Source: Streptomyces cyaneus
GTDB lineage: Bacteria; Actinomycetota; Actinomycetes; Streptomycetales; Streptomycetaceae
Assembly: GCF_004028635.1 (NCBI RefSeq)
Contig: NZ_RQJW01000004.1
Location: 372,001-436,000 of the forward strand
Reading direction: 5' to 3'
Length of the DNA: 64,000 bases
The first letter of the stretch is position 1. Every line of letters begins with the position of its first letter. The notes below the pieces were generated by a model. That model ran no database searches. It was not told the DNA's origin and saw nothing but the letters and a program-made list of their open reading frames with translations. Below are positions 32,915 through 44,126 of the stretch, piece after piece. The position numbers and the translations under genes were made by a program.

Positions 32915-34369
32915 TCAGTCCGTGCCCGACTCCATCGCGGCGCGGTCCAGCAGGGCGTCCTGCTCGGAGACCTCGCCGCGCGAGGCGATGGCCTCGGCGC
33001 CGCCCTCGGGCATCTCCGGCATGGTGCCGATGAGCCCGGTCGCAGCCGCCTGGGAGGCGCCGACGGCGGGGCTGCCGGTGCCGATCAGGCCGAGGCCGAC
33101 GTACTGCTCCAGCTTGGCGCGCGAGTCGGCGATGTCGAGGTTGCGCATGGTGAGCTGGCCGATCCGGTCCACCGGTCCGAACGCCGAGTCCTCGGTGCGC
33201 TCCATCGACAGCTTGTCCGGGTGGTAGCTGAACGCCGGGCCGGTGGTGTCGAGGATCGAGTAGTCCTCGCCGCGCCGCAGGCGCAGGGTGACCTCGCCGG
33301 TGATCGCCGCGCCGACCCACCGCTGCAGCGACTCGCGGATCATCAGCGCCTGCGGGTCCAGCCAGCGACCCTCGTACATGAGGCGACCCAGGCGCCGGCC
33401 CTCGTTGTGGTACTGGGCGAGGGTGTCCTCGTTGTGGATCGCGTTGACCAGACGCTCGTACGCGGCGTGCAGCAGAGCCATGCCGGGCGCCTCGTAGATG
33501 CCGCGGCTCTTGGCCTCGATGATCCGGTTCTCGATCTGGTCCGACATGCCCAGGCCGTGGCGGCCGCCGATGGCGTTGGCCTCCATCACCAGGTCGACGG
33601 GGGAGGCGAACTCCTTGCCGTTGATGGTGACCGGGCGGCCCTGCTCGAAGCCGACCGTCACGTCCTCGGCGGCGATCTCGACCGACGGGTCCCAGAACCG
33701 CACGCCCATGATGGGCTCGACGGTCTCGACGCCGGTGTCCAGGTGCTCCAGGGTCTTGGCCTCGTGGGTGGCGCCCCAGATGTTGGCGTCGGTGGAGTAC
33801 GCCTTCTCGGTGCTGTCCCGGTAGGGCAGGTCGTGGGCGACCAGCCACTCGGACATCTCCTTGCGGCCGCCGAGCTCGGTCACGAAGTCCGCGTCCAGCC
33901 AGGGCTTGTAGATCCGCAGGTTCGGGTTGGCCAGCAGGCCGTACCGGTAGAACCGCTCGATGTCGTTGCCCTTGAAGGTCGAGCCGTCGCCCCAGATCTG
34001 GACGTCGTCCTCGAGCATCGCCCGCACCAGCAGGGTGCCGGTGACGGCACGGCCGAGCGGCGTGGTGTTGAAGTACGCCCGCCCGCCCGAGCGGATGTGG
34101 AACGCCCCGCAGGTGAGTGCGGCCAGGCCCTCCTCGACCAGCGCCGCCCGGCAGTCGACCAGGCGCGCGACCTCGGCGCCGTAGGTCTTCGCGCGGCCGG
34201 GCACCGAGGCGATGTCGGGCTCGTCGTACTGGCCGATGTCGGCGGTGTAGGTGCACGGGACGGCGCCCTTGTCGCGCATCCAGGCGACCGCGACCGAGGT
34301 GTCGAGTCCGCCCGAGAAGGCGATGCCGACGCGCTCGCCGGTGGGGAGGGAGGTGAGGACCTTGGACAT
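32915..34369 (-). CDS. argG: Argininosuccinate synthase (long form)
   Basis: A 484-aa cytosolic enzyme joining citrulline and aspartate using ATP to make argininosuccinate. The ATP-pyrophosphatase P-loop is AFSGGLDTSVA near residue 18, followed by TADIGQYDEP and the WGDGSTFKGNDIERF segment. The length matches the E. coli type rather than the shorter 400-aa form. I place the start at ATG 34369 (MSKVLTSLP); ATG 34384 would put the coding start inside the ARG-box-like sequence. No strong Shine-Dalgarno sequence precedes either, so the mRNA may be leaderless. With arcA and argF elsewhere in the window, citrulline made from arginine could be recycled. Confidence 0.94.
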   Translation of the reverse strand: MSKVLTSLPTGERVGIAFSGGLDTSVAVAWMRDKGAVPCTYTADIGQYDEPDIASVPGRAKTYGAEVARLVDCRAALVEEGLAALTCGAFHIRSGGRAYFNTTPLGRAVTGTLLVRAMLEDDVQIWGDGSTFKGNDIERFYRYGLLANPNLRIYKPWLDADFVTELGGRKEMSEWLVAHDLPYRDSTEKAYSTDANIWGATHEAKTLEHLDTGVETVEPIMGVRFWDPSVEIAAEDVTVGFEQGRPVTINGKEFASPVDLVMEANAIGGRHGLGMSDQIENRIIEAKSRGIYEAPGMALLHAAYERLVNAIHNEDTLAQYHNEGRRLGRLMYEGRWLDPQALMIRESLQRWVGAAITGEVTLRLRRGEDYSILDTTGPAFSYHPDKLSMERTEDSAFGPVDRIGQLTMRNLDIADSRAKLEQYVGLGLIGTGSPAVGASQAAATGLIGTMPEMPEGGAEAIASRGEVSEQDALLDRAAMESGTD

Positions 34370-34378
34370 AGGAAGAGT

Positions 34379-34405
34379 ATGCATGATTGCGCATGATCAT
34401 GCAAA
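34379..34405 (-). promoter_or_regulatory. ARG-box-like sequence upstream of argG
   Basis: The segment TATGCATGATTGCGCATGATCATGCAAA contains the perfect palindrome GCATGATCATGC (34391-34402) plus a second imperfect TGCATGATTGC half. The CATGnAT/TGCAT composition resembles known ArgR/AhrC boxes. It starts 10 bp upstream of the chosen argG ATG, where an arginine repressor would block transcription. Confidence 0.55.
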
Positions 34406-34525
34406 GGGGGTGCGCCGAAGGCCTCTCTTCATGGGGAACTTCATGAGGAACTTCATGGGAAGAAGGGCTCTGGCGCGCGCGGGAGGGAGGCTGGGCATGA
34501 CCATCCCGGCCCCATGTACTAGAGT

Positions 34526-34543
34526 TATCTCGACATCGAGATA
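34526..34543. promoter_or_regulatory. MarR/TamR-type operator TATCTCGA-CA-TCGAGATA upstream of acnA
   Basis: Perfect 8-bp arms with a 2-bp centre, about 145 bp upstream of the aconitase start. MarR-family sites in actinomycetes have this shape, and TamR of S. coelicolor is reported to control aconitase. Which regulator binds here is inferred. Confidence 0.6.
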
Positions 34544-34598
34544 TCTGCCGAGGTGCACCGCAGCCGCGCGGCATCCCCGGTCCGACGGTAAGGGTTAC

Positions 34599-34617
34599 CT
34601 AACTTAGCCTTACCTTA
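34599..34617 (-). promoter_or_regulatory. Iron-box-like site (DmdR/IdeR type) upstream of acnA
   Basis: Read on the minus strand the 19-mer TAAGGTAAGGCTAAGTTAG agrees at 16 of 19 positions with the IdeR/DmdR consensus TWAGGTWAGSCTWACCTWA. It lies about 70 bp upstream of the gene for the iron-sulfur enzyme aconitase, so iron-dependent control is plausible. Confidence 0.6.
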
Positions 34618-34685
34618 GCGGATCGGCCAAGTAGTCGTCGCGGCAGGATCGTGGTGGTACGCGCACATCAATGAAGGAGACTGTC

Positions 34686-37403
<2,718 letters not shown>

Positions 37404-37434
37404 TGTGCCCCTTGGCATGAGTGCCTAGGGTTCT

Positions 37435-37462
37435 GGCCGTCGCCCTTCACGGGGCGGCGGCC
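37435..37462 (+). terminator. Hairpin after acnA
   Basis: GGCCGTCGCCC (37435-37445) and GGGCGGCGGCC (37452-37462) form an 11-bp stem with one G-T pair and a 6-nt loop, 32 nt after the acnA stop. No T-run follows. It overlaps the end of the TnpB remnant, so it might alternatively be a transposon-end hairpin. Confidence 0.6.
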
Positions 37463-38608
37463 AGTGCTGCACGCATCCGAGCGCCACTCGTTTGGCCTCT
37501 CGCCCCCGCCTGGAGACTGCGCGTGCTCTTGGTGACCGTGTCGCCCATCCGGCGTGCACGGGCCTCGATTTCGATCGAGGCGATGTGATCCGCGTGGTCG
37601 AGGTGTCCACAGTGAACGCAAGCGAACTCTCGGCCGCAACGGAGACGGTTCCTCGGATCACGCTTCTTGCAAGAAGGGCACGTCTGGGATGTTCCCTGTG
37701 GGGGGACCGGACGTAGATCGCTCCCATACAGGGGGCATTTGTATGCCAGTTGGCGACGCCGTTCGCCAGGAGTGTTGTCCAGAACACCTCTGGTTGTGAG
37801 TGAAGTCGAGCCTTCTTCTGGCTTGCCTGGCCCGGAGCGCTCCGATCGCGGCAATCGTGCGCATCAGCCGTTTTGAACGCGCACCACGGTTGTACTTCTC
37901 GGCATATGTGAGTTGGCGCTCCTTCCGTTGTTCCAGAGCCGTTAGGCGTTTCTCCTCACCGGCTGTCAGCGTGGGGCGCATGGACCGTCCCGTCGGCTCA
38001 GTGGACACCCATGCCGAGATGGAGACCCCGAAGTCGACACCGCAGCCGGGGCCTCCGTTGGGGGCTGCCGGCTTGGCGCCGGAGTGAACACCGAGGGAGA
38101 CGTGCCATCCAAGTCCGTCACAGGCGATGGTCGCGTTGCGAATGGCTCCACCCACCGCTCGGGAAAGCCTGATTCTCAGCCACCCCAGAACCGGGAAACG
38201 GATCTCCGCCCAGTGCCTGTTGAGCTTGCGGAACTGGACCGCCTGGCCGGTGAAGGGAATCCCCATTCGATCGCCACGGCGCTTGAAGGCAGGGGGACCT
38301 GCCGGATGATCAGAGTTGGCCATGTTGGCGAACGCTCGATCAAGGCGGCGCAGGATCTGCTGTCCGGACTGGGCCGGGAGGTCACGGATCCAGTTGACGG
38401 AGGGATCGGCGTCATTTCGGATCTCGGTCAACAGGACACACTGCTCTGCTGACCACACCCAACTTCCGTCATGCTTGCGGCCGACCATCAGTCGGTGGTC
38501 GAGAGCGAGATTCCGCAGGGCACGTGCGTCATGCCCCCATTCGATCAGGATCCGCTCCTGATCTGCGCGCGGATAGGCGCGATATTTCCGTCCGGCATCA
38601 GCCCTCAT
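37447..38608 (-). pseudogene. Degenerate TnpB (IS200/IS605 OrfB-like) gene
   Basis: Two reading frames join at about 37790 to give one TnpB-like protein. The first (from ATG 38608) carries the RuvC-I motif GCGVDFGVS with Asp192. The second carries the zinc ribbon CPSCKK...CVHCGH and HADHIAS (RuvC-III Asp region). Between DFTHN and RGVLDNTPGERRRQLAYK about 30 residues are missing, including the RuvC-II Glu (VVxED), and the frame shifts. The nuclease must therefore be dead. No partner tnpA and no clear left end are visible. It lies directly downstream of acnA in a zone of decayed genes. Confidence 0.8.
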
Positions 38609-38759
38609 GGTCCACCTCCCTGGCTGTTAAACGGACTAACGCCCAGGTGGCGAATGGGTTACGGCGCGTGTGTGCGATCGCCGACAGTTCGTTCAGCGGG
38701 TGGGGAGCCGACGGTGCCGCCTCGCGCGAGATAGCGGTCGCCATTCCGGGTGCCTGAGG

Positions 38760-39157
38760 CCAAGAGGCCCCGCTGCAGCAGGCGGTGGCCCACCTGCTGG
38801 CCAACGTGCGCGTGCACACGCCTACGGGACGACGGTCCAGGCCACGGTGGAGGCACAGGACAGGCACCGCGTCGTCCTGCGGATCCGCGATGACGGCCCC
38901 GGCAGCCCGCCCGCCCTGATCCAAACGGTCTTCGACCGCTTCACCCGCGCCGACACCTCCCGCCCCCGAAGAGGCCCGCACACGGCGGATCCGGGCTGGG
39001 CATCGTCGTCGTGGCTGCGATCGTGTCGGCACACGGTGGGCGGATCGAGGTCGAGAGCGAGCCGGGCCGTACGGAGTTCACCATATGGCTCCCCCTCGCG
39101 GTGACGCTTCCGATGGCGCTGCTCCCGGACGCGGCGACTGCGGGGCAGCGCGTCTGA
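38760..39157 (+). pseudogene. Remnant of a sensor histidine kinase (ATPase domain, frameshifted)
   Basis: Three frames in succession encode a typical two-component HATPase_c domain: AVAHLLANVRVHTPTG (N-box), then TTVQATVEAQ and VVLRIRDDGPGSPP (G1), then GSGLGIVVVAAIVSAHGG and GRTEFTIWLPL (G2 and end), stopping at TGA 39155-39157. At least two frameshifts separate these pieces, and the HisKA, HAMP and sensor parts are absent. No partner response regulator remains nearby. It is convergent with, and 3 bp from, the MFS transporter gene. Confidence 0.72.
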
Positions 39158-39160
39158 GGA

Positions 39161-40444
39161 TCAGGTCCCCATGCGTCGGCGGACGAGCGCGGCGGCTTCC
39201 TCCTTCGGCGCGGTGCGCATGCTGCGAAGCGGTGACAGGAAGGTCGGGACGGCACTGAGCGTCATGCCGACCGCACCGATCCACAAGGTGGCCGTCGCGC
39301 CGAACGCCGAGCCGAGAGCTCCACCCGACAGTCCGCCCAGCGGAATCCCGCCCCAGGAGACGAAGCGGGCCGTCGCGCTCACCCGGCCCAGGAGCCGATC
39401 CGGGGCGAGGACCTGCTGGAAGCTCGACTGGGCAACTACGCGCACGACGCCGCCCAGCGAGAGGCCCGCGAGCCCGACGGCCGCCGCGTACACGCTCCAC
39501 CCCGGTCGGGCCGACGCCATTAAGGCCGTCGGGGGACAAGTGACGAGCGGCGCCAGCCAGATGACCGGCCCCTGTCCGACCCACCGTGAAATGCGGGTCG
39601 CCACCAGCGCCCCGACGAGCGCACCACCCCCCATCCCTGACAGAACGGCGCCGATACCGAAGGAGCCGAGGCCGATTTCCCTCTCCAGGAAGACCAGCAG
39701 CATGGCCTGATACATGACCAGAAAGAGATTGAACGTCGCGTCGCCCAGCATGATCGCGCGCAGGCCGGGATTCCGGAGCACGAATTTCAGGCCGTCCCTG
39801 ATTTCCCGGCCCAGTTGGGGAGGCCGACTCGGCTCCGGCTTCCGCTCGCGTTTGCGGATGCCGATCGCGAGTACTCCCGACAAGGCCATCCCGGCCGAAC
39901 CCACCAGCACCGTCACGGGCGCCCCGACGCAGTCGACCATCGGCCCTGCCAGCCCGGGCCCGCTGATACTGGTCGTCGAGCGAATCGCCGAGAGCTTCGA
40001 GTTGCTCTCCATGAGATGGTCGCGCCCCACCAGATGCGGCAGATAGCTGACGTACGCGACGTCGAAGAAGACCGTCAGCACCCCATGAACCAGTGCCACC
40101 GCGTACAGCCACCAGATGCTCAGCAGATCCGCCCACCACGCCAACGGGATGGTGAGCAGGACCAGTGCCCTCGCCAGATCGGTGCTGATCAGCACCGATC
40201 GCTTCCGCATCCGGTCCACCCAGGCGCCGGCCGGCAGCCCGACAAGGAGCGAGCCCGCCGTCGTCATCGTGGTCAGCAGTCCGACCTGGAACTCGTCGGC
40301 CTGCAAAGCCGTGAGGGCGACCAGCGGAAGCGCCAGGAACACGACGCGGTCCCCCAGTTGACCGAATGCGGTGGCGGCGAACAGCCGGCGGAAATCCGGA
40401 TCCCGTAACACTCCGGGCCGGGGGAGTATCGATATACGGGTCAC
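39161..40444 (-). CDS. MFS transporter
   Basis: A 427-aa integral membrane protein of the major facilitator superfamily with about 12 predicted helices. It starts with FRRLFAATAFGQLGDRVVFLALPLVAL and has the loop 2-3 motif PAGAWVDRMRKRSVLI. It belongs to the enterobactin-exporter (EntS)-like/MFS_3 efflux group common in Streptomyces. Its ATG overlaps the stop of the GntR regulator by 4 nt (ATGA), so the regulator likely controls this efflux pump. One TTA leucine codon is present. Substrate unknown. Confidence 0.85.
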   Translation of the reverse strand: MTRISILPRPGVLRDPDFRRLFAATAFGQLGDRVVFLALPLVALTALQADEFQVGLLTTMTTAGSLLVGLPAGAWVDRMRKRSVLISTDLARALVLLTIPLAWWADLLSIWWLYAVALVHGVLTVFFDVAYVSYLPHLVGRDHLMESNSKLSAIRSTTSISGPGLAGPMVDCVGAPVTVLVGSAGMALSGVLAIGIRKRERKPEPSRPPQLGREIRDGLKFVLRNPGLRAIMLGDATFNLFLVMYQAMLLVFLEREIGLGSFGIGAVLSGMGGGALVGALVATRISRWVGQGPVIWLAPLVTCPPTALMASARPGWSVYAAAVGLAGLSLGGVVRVVAQSSFQQVLAPDRLLGRVSATARFVSWGGIPLGGLSGGALGSAFGATATLWIGAVGMTLSAVPTFLSPLRSMRTAPKEEAAALVRRRMGT

Positions 40445-41190
40445 TTGGTGTGCCGCTCAACCGCGAACTCGTAGGCCACTTCCCGCCGTGCGTCCGGAAT
40501 GACGATGTCGGCGGTTTCCACCGGACGTCCGTCGGTGTCGTAAATAATGCGCTCGATCCGGAGCACCAGATCCCCGACGCCGACACCCAGGAGGTTCGCC
40601 TGTTCTCGGGTGGCGCGAGCCGGGCGCGGCAGCTCGATCACCGTTTCGATGTCCACGCCGATGGCGCGCATCCGCTCGACCACTCCCTTTCCCGCGAGCG
40701 GCCCCTTTTCGGGCAGCATGATCGGTGTTCCGTCCGTGATGGCCATCGGTTCCCAGGAATCCGAGAGCTGGACCGGCTGCCCGTCGGCGAGGAACTCGTA
40801 GTGGGTGTTGATGCAGAGATCGCCGGGTCCGATCGCGAGCCGCTCGGCGATCGCCGCCGGGGCCGGGACCCGGACCTCGCTGTGCGCATCCCAGGCCCCG
40901 GCCCTGCCCCGCTCCTTCATGGCGGCGAGCGACGGAGCGCCGTGCCGCGAGCGGACCATCCGCAGGCGCTCACGCGGCACCCGGACGTACGTCCCCGAGC
41001 CCGCGCGCCCTTCGAGGAGGCCCTCGACGATCAAGTGGTCCACGGCCCGCTGCGTGACATTGCGCCCGACCCCGTACTCCTCGGCGAGCCGCGCCCGCGA
41101 CGGCAGCCGCTCCCCGATCGCCCACTCGCCCGCGAGGATCCGCGCATGCAGCGCGTCGGCCACTTCCAGGTAAGGCGCCTGTCGGGGCAT
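40441..41190 (-). CDS. GntR-family regulator with UTRA domain (HutC subfamily)
   Basis: A 249-aa regulator. The N-terminal winged helix (about residues 8-70, LPSRARLAEEYGVGRNVTQRAVDHLIVEGLL) is typical GntR. The C-terminal UTRA ligand-binding domain (from about 95) ends in ADIVIPDARREVAYEF. The ATG at 41190 follows GGAGGG; the frame to 41283 lacks a better start. It is first in a two-gene operon with the MFS transporter and divergent from the LPMO gene. Likely a ligand-relieved repressor of the transporter. Confidence 0.87.
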   Translation of the reverse strand: MPRQAPYLEVADALHARILAGEWAIGERLPSRARLAEEYGVGRNVTQRAVDHLIVEGLLEGRAGSGTYVRVPRERLRMVRSRHGAPSLAAMKERGRAGAWDAHSEVRVPAPAAIAERLAIGPGDLCINTHYEFLADGQPVQLSDSWEPMAITDGTPIMLPEKGPLAGKGVVERMRAIGVDIETVIELPRPARATREQANLLGVGVGDLVLRIERIIYDTDGRPVETADIVIPDARREVAYEFAVERHTK

Positions 41191-41573
41191 GCACGACCCT
41201 CCGGTTGCTCTGCTGCACGGCAGCTCACGACTGCAATGGAGTTGGGAAGCTACTGCACCGCGGGAAAGCTGATGGAGCAGCAATACGCTCGGCGTTCACC
41301 GCGACGCCCGCGCCCGCCTCCCCTCCGGTTCCTCTCGCGCCAGGCGTTTACAACCACGCCCCACGGCGCTACCTTCCGCAAGAGACGGGGTGGGAGCGCT
41401 CCCATAGGGCGGTGGACCGGAACCCGCCGCTCCGGCCCGCTCCTACCCCGCACCCACAAGCGCGACCCGCACGCACCTGCAAGCGCCACCCGCACGCACG
41501 CGCGCGCACCAACGCACGCATCCTCACACACGCATCCGCACGCCCCGTACCTCAAGGAACGGACTCGTCTGTC
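41191..41573. other. Intergenic region between gntR and the LPMO gene
   Basis: 383 bp. The main feature is the exact CebR box at 41391-41404. From about 41450 to 41550 the leader is a low-complexity GCACGCA/CACACGCA-rich stretch without a gene. An AAGGAAC motif about 15-20 nt before the LPMO ATG is a weak ribosome-binding site. Confidence 0.6.
41391..41404. promoter_or_regulatory. CebR box TGGGAGCGCTCCCA
   Basis: An exact 14-bp match to the palindromic operator of CebR, the LacI-family repressor of cellulose/cello-oligosaccharide utilisation genes in Streptomyces. It lies 170 bp upstream of the CBM2-LPMO gene, which it probably represses until cellobiose is present. Confidence 0.85.
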
Positions 41574-42668
41574 ATGATCCTGACAACCTTGCGCGCGGCG
41601 GACGCCCCGCCCCGCCGATTAACTCTCCCCACCCGCGCCAGAGCCCTCTTCCTCGTCCTGGTCTCCCTGCTCGCGACCATCCCGGCCGTCGCCCTGGTCA
41701 TGAGCACCGGCGGCGAGGCAGAGGCCCACGGCACCCCCATGAAGCCGGGCAGCCGCACCTTCCTGTGCTGGCAGGACGGCCTCACCGACACCGGTGAGAT
41801 CAAACCGGTCAACCCGGCCTGCAGGGCGGCCCAACAGATCAGCGGCACCACGCCGTTCTACAACTGGTTCTCGGTGCTCCGCTCCGACGGCGCCGGCCGC
41901 ACCCGTGGCTTCGTGCCCGACGGTGAACTGTGCAGTGGCGGCAACACCAACTTCACCGGCTTCAACGTGCCGCGCGACGACTGGCCGCTCACCCACCTCA
42001 CCTCCGGCGCGACGGTCGACTTCTCCTACAACGCCTGGGCGGCGCACCCGGGTTGGTTCTACGTCTACATCACCAAGGACGGCTTCGATCCGAAGCAGGC
42101 CCTCACCTGGGACGACATGGAGGAGCGGCCCTTCCTGTCGGTCGACCACCCGCCGCTCAACGGCTCCCCGGGCACGGTCGAGGCCAACTACTCCTGGACA
42201 GGAAAGCTTCCTGACAACAAGTCGGGCCGCCACATCGTCTACATGGTCTGGCAGCGCTCCGACAGTCAGGAAACCTTCTACTCCTGCTCCGACATCGTCT
42301 TCGACGGCGGCAACGGCGAGGTGACCGGCATCAAGGAGCCGGGCAACCCGACCGATCCGGTGCCCGGCGAGTGCTCCGCCACCCGCCGCACGACCGGCAG
42401 TTGGTCCGGCGGCTACCAGTCCGAGGTGACCGTCACCAACTCCGGCGACGTCCCGATGCTCGGCTGGATGGTCGACTGGAAGCTCCCCGCCGGGCAGAAG
42501 GTCGAAAGCCTGTGGAGCGGCAACGCGACCTACAACGGCCAGGACGTGATGGTCCACAACGCCGACTGGAACGGCTCCCTGAGTCCCGGTCAGAGCACGA
42601 CGTTCGGCTACGTCGTCTCCGGCTCGGGCGGAGACAGTACGACGACTCTGCCCTGCCGAGTCGGCTGA
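41574..42668 (+). CDS. Secreted AA10 lytic polysaccharide monooxygenase with CBM2
   Basis: A 364-aa secreted copper enzyme that oxidatively cleaves crystalline polysaccharide. The signal peptide ends in GGEAEA, exposing His52 as the mature N-terminus, one arm of the copper histidine brace; the second is His158 in AAHPGWFYVY. The catalytic domain runs to about 255. After a short Pro/Gly linker, the C-terminal CBM2 (CSATRRTTGSWSGGYQSEV, NADWNGSLSPGQS) binds cellulose or chitin. CBM2 together with the CebR box points to cellulose as target. Codon 16 is TTA, so bldA may gate expression. Start at ATG 41574, giving a standard signal-peptide n-region. Confidence 0.93.
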   Translation: MILTTLRAADAPPRRLTLPTRARALFLVLVSLLATIPAVALVMSTGGEAEAHGTPMKPGSRTFLCWQDGLTDTGEIKPVNPACRAAQQISGTTPFYNWFSVLRSDGAGRTRGFVPDGELCSGGNTNFTGFNVPRDDWPLTHLTSGATVDFSYNAWAAHPGWFYVYITKDGFDPKQALTWDDMEERPFLSVDHPPLNGSPGTVEANYSWTGKLPDNKSGRHIVYMVWQRSDSQETFYSCSDIVFDGGNGEVTGIKEPGNPTDPVPGECSATRRTTGSWSGGYQSEVTVTNSGDVPMLGWMVDWKLPAGQKVESLWSGNATYNGQDVMVHNADWNGSLSPGQSTTFGYVVSGSGGDSTTTLPCRVG

Positions 42669-42682
42669 ACCCCCGTTCGGTG

Positions 42683-42720
42683 CGGACCCGGTGGGCGTCG
42701 AGCCGTCGCCGCCGGGTCCG
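42683..42720 (+). terminator. Hairpin terminator, copy 1 of a repeated element
   Basis: CGGACCCGGTGGGCG... pairs with ...CGCCGGGTCCG, 14 nt after the LPMO stop. A near-identical 39-bp element lies at 45037-45075. Confidence 0.75.
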
Positions 42721-42860
42721 TCGCCGCCGGGTCCGTTGCCCGCCGGGGCCGTCATCGACCGTGCACGGCAGAGTCCGAGGAGTGCCGAAGGAGTGTTTGA
42801 CAGGAAAACAAACTGGTAACAGCGGGCAACTGAAAGACATCCGGCTTGGTCTAGCCCGCC

Positions 42861-44126
42861 ATGAAGATCTCTTTCCTGCTGCACAACGCCTACGGGATCG
42901 GAGGCACGATCACCACCACGTTCAATCTGGCCCAGGCGCTGGCCGAGCGGCACGAGGTGGAGATCGTCTCCGTGCTGCGCCACCGGGAACGCCCGAACTT
43001 CACCCTGGACCCGAGGGTGTCCTTACGGCCCCTGGTGGATCTGCGCCACGAGAAGGAACACCCCCTGCATCTGAGACCGGCAAGAGTGTTTCCTGTTGCC
43101 GAGTACCGCTACCAGCAGTACAGCGAGCTGACCGACCAGCGGATCGGGGAGTGTCTGGCGGCGATCGACGCCGACGTCGTCATCGGCACCCGGCCGGGCC
43201 TCAACGTGCACCTCGCGCTCCAGGCACCGGAGCACGTCGTCCGCGTCGGGCAGGAGCACCTCACCCTCGACAACCATCCACCCCGGCTGCGCACCGCCCT
43301 GCGCCGGGCCTACCGCCGACTCGACGTGCTCACCACGGTCACCGAGGCGGACGCCGCCGCCTACCGGCGCAAGATGCGGCTGCCGGGCGTCCGGGTGGCG
43401 GCTCTCCCGAACAGCGTCCCCGATCCGGTGCTGCCCGCGGCGGACGGCACCGCGAAGGTGGTGGTCGCGGCCGGCCGACTGGTCCCGGTGAAGCGTTACG
43501 ACCTGCTCGTCGAGGCCTTCGCCCTGGTCACCGCCGAACGCCCCGACTGGCAGCTGCGCATCTACGGCAAGGGGGAGGAGTACGCCCGGCTGCGGCAGCT
43601 CGTCCACCGCCTCGGCCTGAGCGAGAACGTCTTCCTGATGGGCGCGGCCGCCCCCATGGAGGCGGAGTGGGTCAAGGGCTCGATCGGCGCGGCCGCGTCC
43701 AACTTCGAGCCGTTCGGCATGACCATCGTCGAGGCGATGCGCTGCGGTCTGCCGGTGGTGAGCACCGACTGCCCGTACGGGCCCGGCGAGATCATCGAGG
43801 ACGGCGTCGACGGCCGGCTGGTCCCGGTAGGGGACCGGGACGCGCTGGGCGCCGCCCTGCTGGACCTGGTCCGCGACGACGAGCGACGCCGGCGGATGGG
43901 CCGTACGGCGATGGAGAACGCGCGACGGTTCGCCCCGGTCCCGGTCGTGGAGCAGGCGGAGCGCCTGATCGGCGAGGCGATGTCGGCTCGCAGGGCCGGG
44001 CAGCTGGTCACGCCGCAGAGCGGCCGAATACAACGCGCCCTGGTCAGCCAGGGCTTCGCCGCACGCGACGCCGCGTATGCAGTGGCCTCCGGCGCCCTGC
44101 GCACGGTACGGAGGGGACGTCGATGA
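42861..44126 (+). CDS. GT4 family glycosyltransferase
   Basis: A 421-aa GT-B retaining glycosyltransferase. The N-terminal glycine-rich loop is YGIGGTITTTFNLA, and the C-terminal nucleotide-sugar domain has AAGRLVPVKRYDLLVEAF and the EX7E motif in SNFEPFGMTIVEAM. No signal or membrane helix, so it is probably membrane-associated on the inner face. Codon 55 is TTA. The stop overlaps the next gene (ATGA), so the two are coupled; both are framed by copies of the same hairpin. The acceptor is unknown: a surface glycan, teichoic-type polymer or glycolipid are possible. Confidence 0.87.
   Translation: MKISFLLHNAYGIGGTITTTFNLAQALAERHEVEIVSVLRHRERPNFTLDPRVSLRPLVDLRHEKEHPLHLRPARVFPVAEYRYQQYSELTDQRIGECLAAIDADVVIGTRPGLNVHLALQAPEHVVRVGQEHLTLDNHPPRLRTALRRAYRRLDVLTTVTEADAAAYRRKMRLPGVRVAALPNSVPDPVLPAADGTAKVVVAAGRLVPVKRYDLLVEAFALVTAERPDWQLRIYGKGEEYARLRQLVHRLGLSENVFLMGAAAPMEAEWVKGSIGAAASNFEPFGMTIVEAMRCGLPVVSTDCPYGPGEIIEDGVDGRLVPVGDRDALGAALLDLVRDDERRRRMGRTAMENARRFAPVPVVEQAERLIGEAMSARRAGQLVTPQSGRIQRALVSQGFAARDAAYAVASGALRTVRRGRR

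Noticed and set aside
42797..42822. TTGACA followed by TAACAG as a promoter for the GT4 gene
   Set aside because: The spacer is only 14 bp, too short for a normal vegetative promoter, so I did not annotate it.
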